Shown here piece by piece: positions 15,306 to 17,633 of a stretch of 17,633 bases of DNA. Location: positions 1 to 17,633 of the forward strand of contig JAGLRI010000006.1 in NCBI GenBank assembly GCA_023136395.1, written 5' to 3'. Under the pieces are notes generated by a model, which was given only the letters and a program-made list of their open reading frames with translations, had not been told where the DNA came from and searched no databases. A program made the translations under genes and the position numbers. Numbering within the stretch: the first letter of the stretch is position 1; every line of letters starts with the position of its first letter. The DNA comes from Candidatus Bathyarchaeota archaeon. GTDB taxonomy: Archaea; Thermoproteota; Bathyarchaeia; Bathyarchaeales; Bathyarchaeaceae.

Positions 15306-15947
15306 TTGTCAAAAACGTGGATCAAAGAACGAAAGCGAGAGTACTATTACCAAATGGCAAAGAAGGAAAACTATAGATCGCGGGCTGTATACAAGCTTTT
15401 TCAGGCGGTTAAAAAATATCGCTTCATCAGATCTGGTGACGTCGTGGTTGATTTGGGTGCTGCTCCCGGTGGTTGGTTACAAGCTTGCCGAAAAGTCGTA
15501 GGTGAGGAGGGTTTTGTGTTGGGCATAGACCTTAATGGCATCCAATCAATTAAGTTTTCCAATGTTCGTTGCATTATTGATGACATAACAGATCCACTAA
15601 TAATTAATCGTATTATGGAACTTTTACCTCGTCCTGCTGACGTCGTAATTTCAGACGTTTCACAAAACATTTCCGGAATTTGGGAGGTTGATCACGCTCG
15701 TCAAATCGACCTTGCAAGAAGATCTCTCCAGATAGCTACTTCCATTCTCAAGTCTAAAGGAAACTTCTTCGTTAAAGTTTTTCAAGGTGAAATGTCAAAT
15801 GATTTTTTGGAAGAAGTTAAAAGATATTTTCGTTTTGTTAAGTGGGTTAAACCGAAAGCCAGTAGAAAAAGGAGTGCGGAAATCTATATGCTTGGAACAA
15901 ATCTGAAATCAAGGTCTGTGGGAACATCGCCGAAAGAAAAGTCGTGA
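15306..15947 (+). CDS. rlmE: rRNA 2'-O-methyltransferase, RlmE/FtsJ family
   Basis: The family methylates the 2'-OH of a uridine in the A-loop of 23S rRNA, using SAM. The 213-residue product has the RNA-side start SKTWIKERKREYYYQMAKKENYRSRA, the SAM motif VVDLGAAPGGWLQ (47-59), and all four catalytic residues: Lys30, Asp117 (ISDVSQNISG), Lys157 (FFVKVFQG) and Glu192 (SAEIYML). The start is TTG at 15306, with SD GAGGGT (15292-15297) 8 bases upstream. It follows the TFE-beta gene by about 160 bases and is convergent with rpoK. The last dozen residues are a polar tail. Confidence 0.94.
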   Translation: MSKTWIKERKREYYYQMAKKENYRSRAVYKLFQAVKKYRFIRSGDVVVDLGAAPGGWLQACRKVVGEEGFVLGIDLNGIQSIKFSNVRCIIDDITDPLIINRIMELLPRPADVVISDVSQNISGIWEVDHARQIDLARRSLQIATSILKSKGNFFVKVFQGEMSNDFLEEVKRYFRFVKWVKPKASRKRSAEIYMLGTNLKSRSVGTSPKEKS

Positions 15948-15980
15948 TTACGCTACAATACTTTCTGAGAGTGGTTAGAT

Positions 15981-16244
15981 CTAAGAATTATTCGCTTCAA
16001 GTAACCACTTCAGTGGAATGTCTTGGTAAGTTTCGTCAGGAAGCGTTCTGCGAATAGTTAAAGGAAGCACTCCATTTTCTAACTCGCAAAGTGCGATATC
16101 GATAGAGTTCGAAGGAGCTTCTGAAGGATCCATGAGTATGGGCGCACCCATAGCGATTTGAAGAGTCCTTGCCCCTACTATGCGAGCCCTCTCAAAACGG
16201 GTGAGTCTAGGCGGTCCAATTATAATTTTCCTTTCTTCGGTTAT
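15981..16244 (-). CDS. rpoK: DNA-directed RNA polymerase subunit K (RpoK/Rpb6), no standard start codon
   Basis: RpoK is the archaeal Rpb6/omega homologue that helps assemble RNA polymerase. The minus-strand frame gives the whole conserved core: IGPPRLTRFERARIVGAR, TLQIAMGAPILMDPSEAP, SIDIALCELENGVLPLTIRR, and the end TYQDIPLKWLLEANNS. The frame is open back to a TGA at 16298-16296 but holds no ATG, GTG or TTG before the core; the first ATG is in AMGAP, far inside. The best start is the ATA at 16244. It gives an 87-residue protein beginning (M)TEERKIIIGPPRL, has AAGGTG 11 bases upstream, and overlaps a TAA stop in the sequence ATAA. Otherwise the gene has an assembly error or a broken 5' end. 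Confidence 0.85.
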   Translation of the reverse strand: MTEERKIIIGPPRLTRFERARIVGARTLQIAMGAPILMDPSEAPSNSIDIALCELENGVLPLTIRRTLPDETYQDIPLKWLLEANNS

Positions 16245-16333
16245 CGTTTTACCAACACCTTCAGTATGGTGAGATAAATTTGGTGAGAAACGTTTTCATT
16301 AAGCCCCTTAAATGGTATCATTGAACCCATCAT
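16241..16333 (-). CDS. Possible 30-codon leader ORF upstream of rpoK
   Basis: This frame begins ATGATG behind GAGG (12 bases) and encodes MMGSMIPFKGLNENVSHQ followed by a short hydrophobic/basic end. Its TAA overlaps the ATA where rpoK probably starts. It lies between a strong TATA-like box (16384-16392) and rpoK, so the transcript would include it. I recognise no homologue. It may be a coupling peptide, or the displaced 5' end of rpoK if a frameshift exists here. Confidence 0.3.
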   Translation of the reverse strand: MMGSMIPFKGLNENVSHQIYLTILKVLVKR

Positions 16334-16383
16334 GTTGTGTTAAATCCTCTATCAAACTAAAAACTGAGATTCTGGTAAGTTGA

Positions 16384-16392
16384 GATATAAAC
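16384..16392 (-). promoter_or_regulatory. Candidate TATA box for the rpoK unit
   Basis: GTTTATATC on the minus strand fits the archaeal TATA consensus well. Transcription from about 16362 would leave some 118 bases before the rpoK start, unusually long for this genome, where most leaders look short. Confidence 0.5.
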
Positions 16393-16593
16393 ATATGTAT
16401 TCGCAAAATCCTCCTTGTATATTTGGAAAAGTAGAGAACCATCATCTAAATATAAACTTTACGAATTTAGTATTTCAATTTGTATATTTCAACATCTTCA
16501 TTTTTTCGTATTAACCATTTTGCATAGTTCTCGTGATTCTTAAAGAAATCTTATTTACACCCATCTACCTTCTAAAATTGTTGGCGAGTAGAG

Positions 16594-17388
16594 ATGTTAA
16601 ACCGAAACTCCCTTGTCGCTATTAAAAATCCAACCATTAAAGAAGCGGCAGAAGTCATTAAGGGGGCTCTCTCAAAGCGGAAGGGTATCGTCTTAATCGG
16701 GAATTGTTGGGTTGATTATCAAGGTAGAGCAAGCTCTAAGTTAGATCCTGGCGAAAGAATAGTTATTATTAAGAAAGATGGCTCGGTTCTAGTTCATCGA
16801 CCCACTGGCTACGAGCCGGTTAACTGGCAACCACCAGGCAGCCTCTTCAAAACTAGTGTAATCGAAGAAATTCTGGGGATACGTTCTATTCGTCGAAAAC
16901 CCTCAGAATCAGTTCAAATATTTTTTGACCACATCTATCTACTTTCAATTTTAAACTTAATTGACCAAGGCGAATTCTTTCTTCATGCAAGTGAGGCGGA
17001 AATGCAAAAAGCAATACTTCTCAAACCCAGTATTATTGAACATGGTTTCAAACCAATAACATACGAAAAGAAAGTTGAACCCGGATTTGTTGACGTTTAC
17101 GGAACCGACAAGAACGGAAAATTTGTGGTTATCGAAATCAAAAGAAAAACTGCCGGGCGTGAAGCAGCTCTTCAACTAGCAAAATATGTAAAAGCAATCA
17201 AAGTCATTGTGAATCGTGAAGTAAGAGGAATACTTGTAGCCCCGCGGATGGCCAAAGGAGTTCAAAAGCTCCTAACAACTCTTAAACTCGAATATAAATC
17301 CTTAGACCCACGACAATGTGTAGAGATTTTGGATAAATCAACTACAAAGAAGATATCGGATTTTCTGCAATTAGATAACAAAATTTAG
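16594..17388 (+). CDS. nucS: Endonuclease NucS (EndoMS)
   Basis: NucS cuts both strands at mismatches or branched DNA and works with the sliding clamp in archaea without MutS/MutL. The 264-residue product has an N-terminal DNA-binding half (GRASS at 44-48 and VNWQPPGS at 76-83, with Arg45 and Trp78) and a RecB-like nuclease half. The nuclease half contains SEAEMQ, EPGFVDVYGTD (Asp167) and VVIEIKRKTAG (Glu181, Lys183). Length is normal for the family. The ATG at 16594 follows a purine-rich GGCGAGTAGAG. The stretch before it holds divergent promoters for nucS and rpoK. The final residues do not show an obvious clamp-binding motif by eye. Confidence 0.94.
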   Translation: MLNRNSLVAIKNPTIKEAAEVIKGALSKRKGIVLIGNCWVDYQGRASSKLDPGERIVIIKKDGSVLVHRPTGYEPVNWQPPGSLFKTSVIEEILGIRSIRRKPSESVQIFFDHIYLLSILNLIDQGEFFLHASEAEMQKAILLKPSIIEHGFKPITYEKKVEPGFVDVYGTDKNGKFVVIEIKRKTAGREAALQLAKYVKAIKVIVNREVRGILVAPRMAKGVQKLLTTLKLEYKSLDPRQCVEILDKSTTKKISDFLQLDNKI

Positions 17389-17633
17389 AAGGCTGCTTTT
17401 CCGAACAATGTAAACATTATTTCCGCTTATTAAAATGGCAACTCTAAAAGAACGGTGATGTGATTAACGCCTCGTTTCTAACGATTTAAATATTATACGT
17501 TCGAAACAATTTTTATTTAGTTATTATACGAAAAAACCTTAGATTGTTGTGAAACCATTACTGTTGGTATGTTTAAATATTAATATAAATGTTTATAGGT
17601 ATATTTATTGAAGCAATATTTCATCAAAAATAG
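17389..17633. other. AT-rich end of the window without a gene
   Basis: After nucS the sequence becomes very AT-rich, with TATA-like runs such as TTTAAATATTAATATAAATG (17569-17588 region). These may belong to a promoter of a gene beyond the window. No frame here shows features, and no terminator hairpin is seen. Confidence 0.5.

Noticed and set aside
17589..17633. ATG-started frame of 14 codons ending exactly at the window end
   Set aside because: Too short and very AT-rich; looks like chance within promoter-like DNA.
1..17633. Mobile elements, CRISPR arrays, toxin-antitoxin or defence islands
   Set aside because: No transposase, integrase, regularly spaced repeats or defence-type domain was seen on either strand.

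Overview
The window is archaeal chromosome, AT-rich, with compact house-keeping genes. It carries archaeal-type RNA polymerase subunits (RpoE1, Spt4, RpoK), a probable TFE-beta, ribosomal proteins S24e, S27ae and S19, an archaeal-type TrpRS, type II methionine aminopeptidase, NucS, and a DUF1512 protein. The RpoK C-terminus, DUF1512 and TFE-beta point to a TACK-group archaeon, most like Bathyarchaeia; this placement is inferred from remembered family features, not from a search. Several genes start with TTG or GTG behind good Shine-Dalgarno (SD) sequences, and TATA-like boxes are frequent.

Layout. 1-2399 (minus strand): edge of a tRNA-Pro(GGG) gene, then PRPP synthetase and a class II HMG-CoA reductase in one tight operon. 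2566-4418 (plus): the information-processing operon rpoE1 - spt4 - GTP-dependent dephospho-CoA kinase - rps24e - rps27ae, with overlapping or nearly overlapping genes. 4520-4939 (minus): a solitary rps19. 4940-5544: a non-coding stretch whose left half is GC-rich and folds into several helices, a candidate unidentified ncRNA. 5545-7063 (plus): trpS and a stand-alone Nfu/NifU C-terminal domain. 7308-8975 (plus): an unknown basic protein with a C-terminal four-cysteine module, then map. 8972-10488 (minus): DUF1512 protein followed by a two-TM zinc-ribbon protein, translationally coupled. 10818-11309 (plus): small HExxH protein. 11352-12629 (minus): an e-MtaB-type methylthiotransferase with an unusual Cys spacing. 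12865-14619 (plus): a three-gene membrane/surface cassette of unknown function. 14747-15947 (plus): probable TFE-beta and RlmE/FtsJ. 15981-16244 (minus): rpoK, whose reading frame has no ATG, GTG or TTG start. 16594-17388 (plus): nucS. The rest, to 17633, is AT-rich with no gene seen.

I found no mobile element, CRISPR array or obvious defence system; this reads as core chromosome. The items most worth a second look are the rpoK start (apparent AUA initiation overlapping the stop of a 30-codon leader ORF), the folded intergenic region 5057-5288, the CX4CX2C radical-SAM motif, the detached rps19, and the three-gene membrane cassette.
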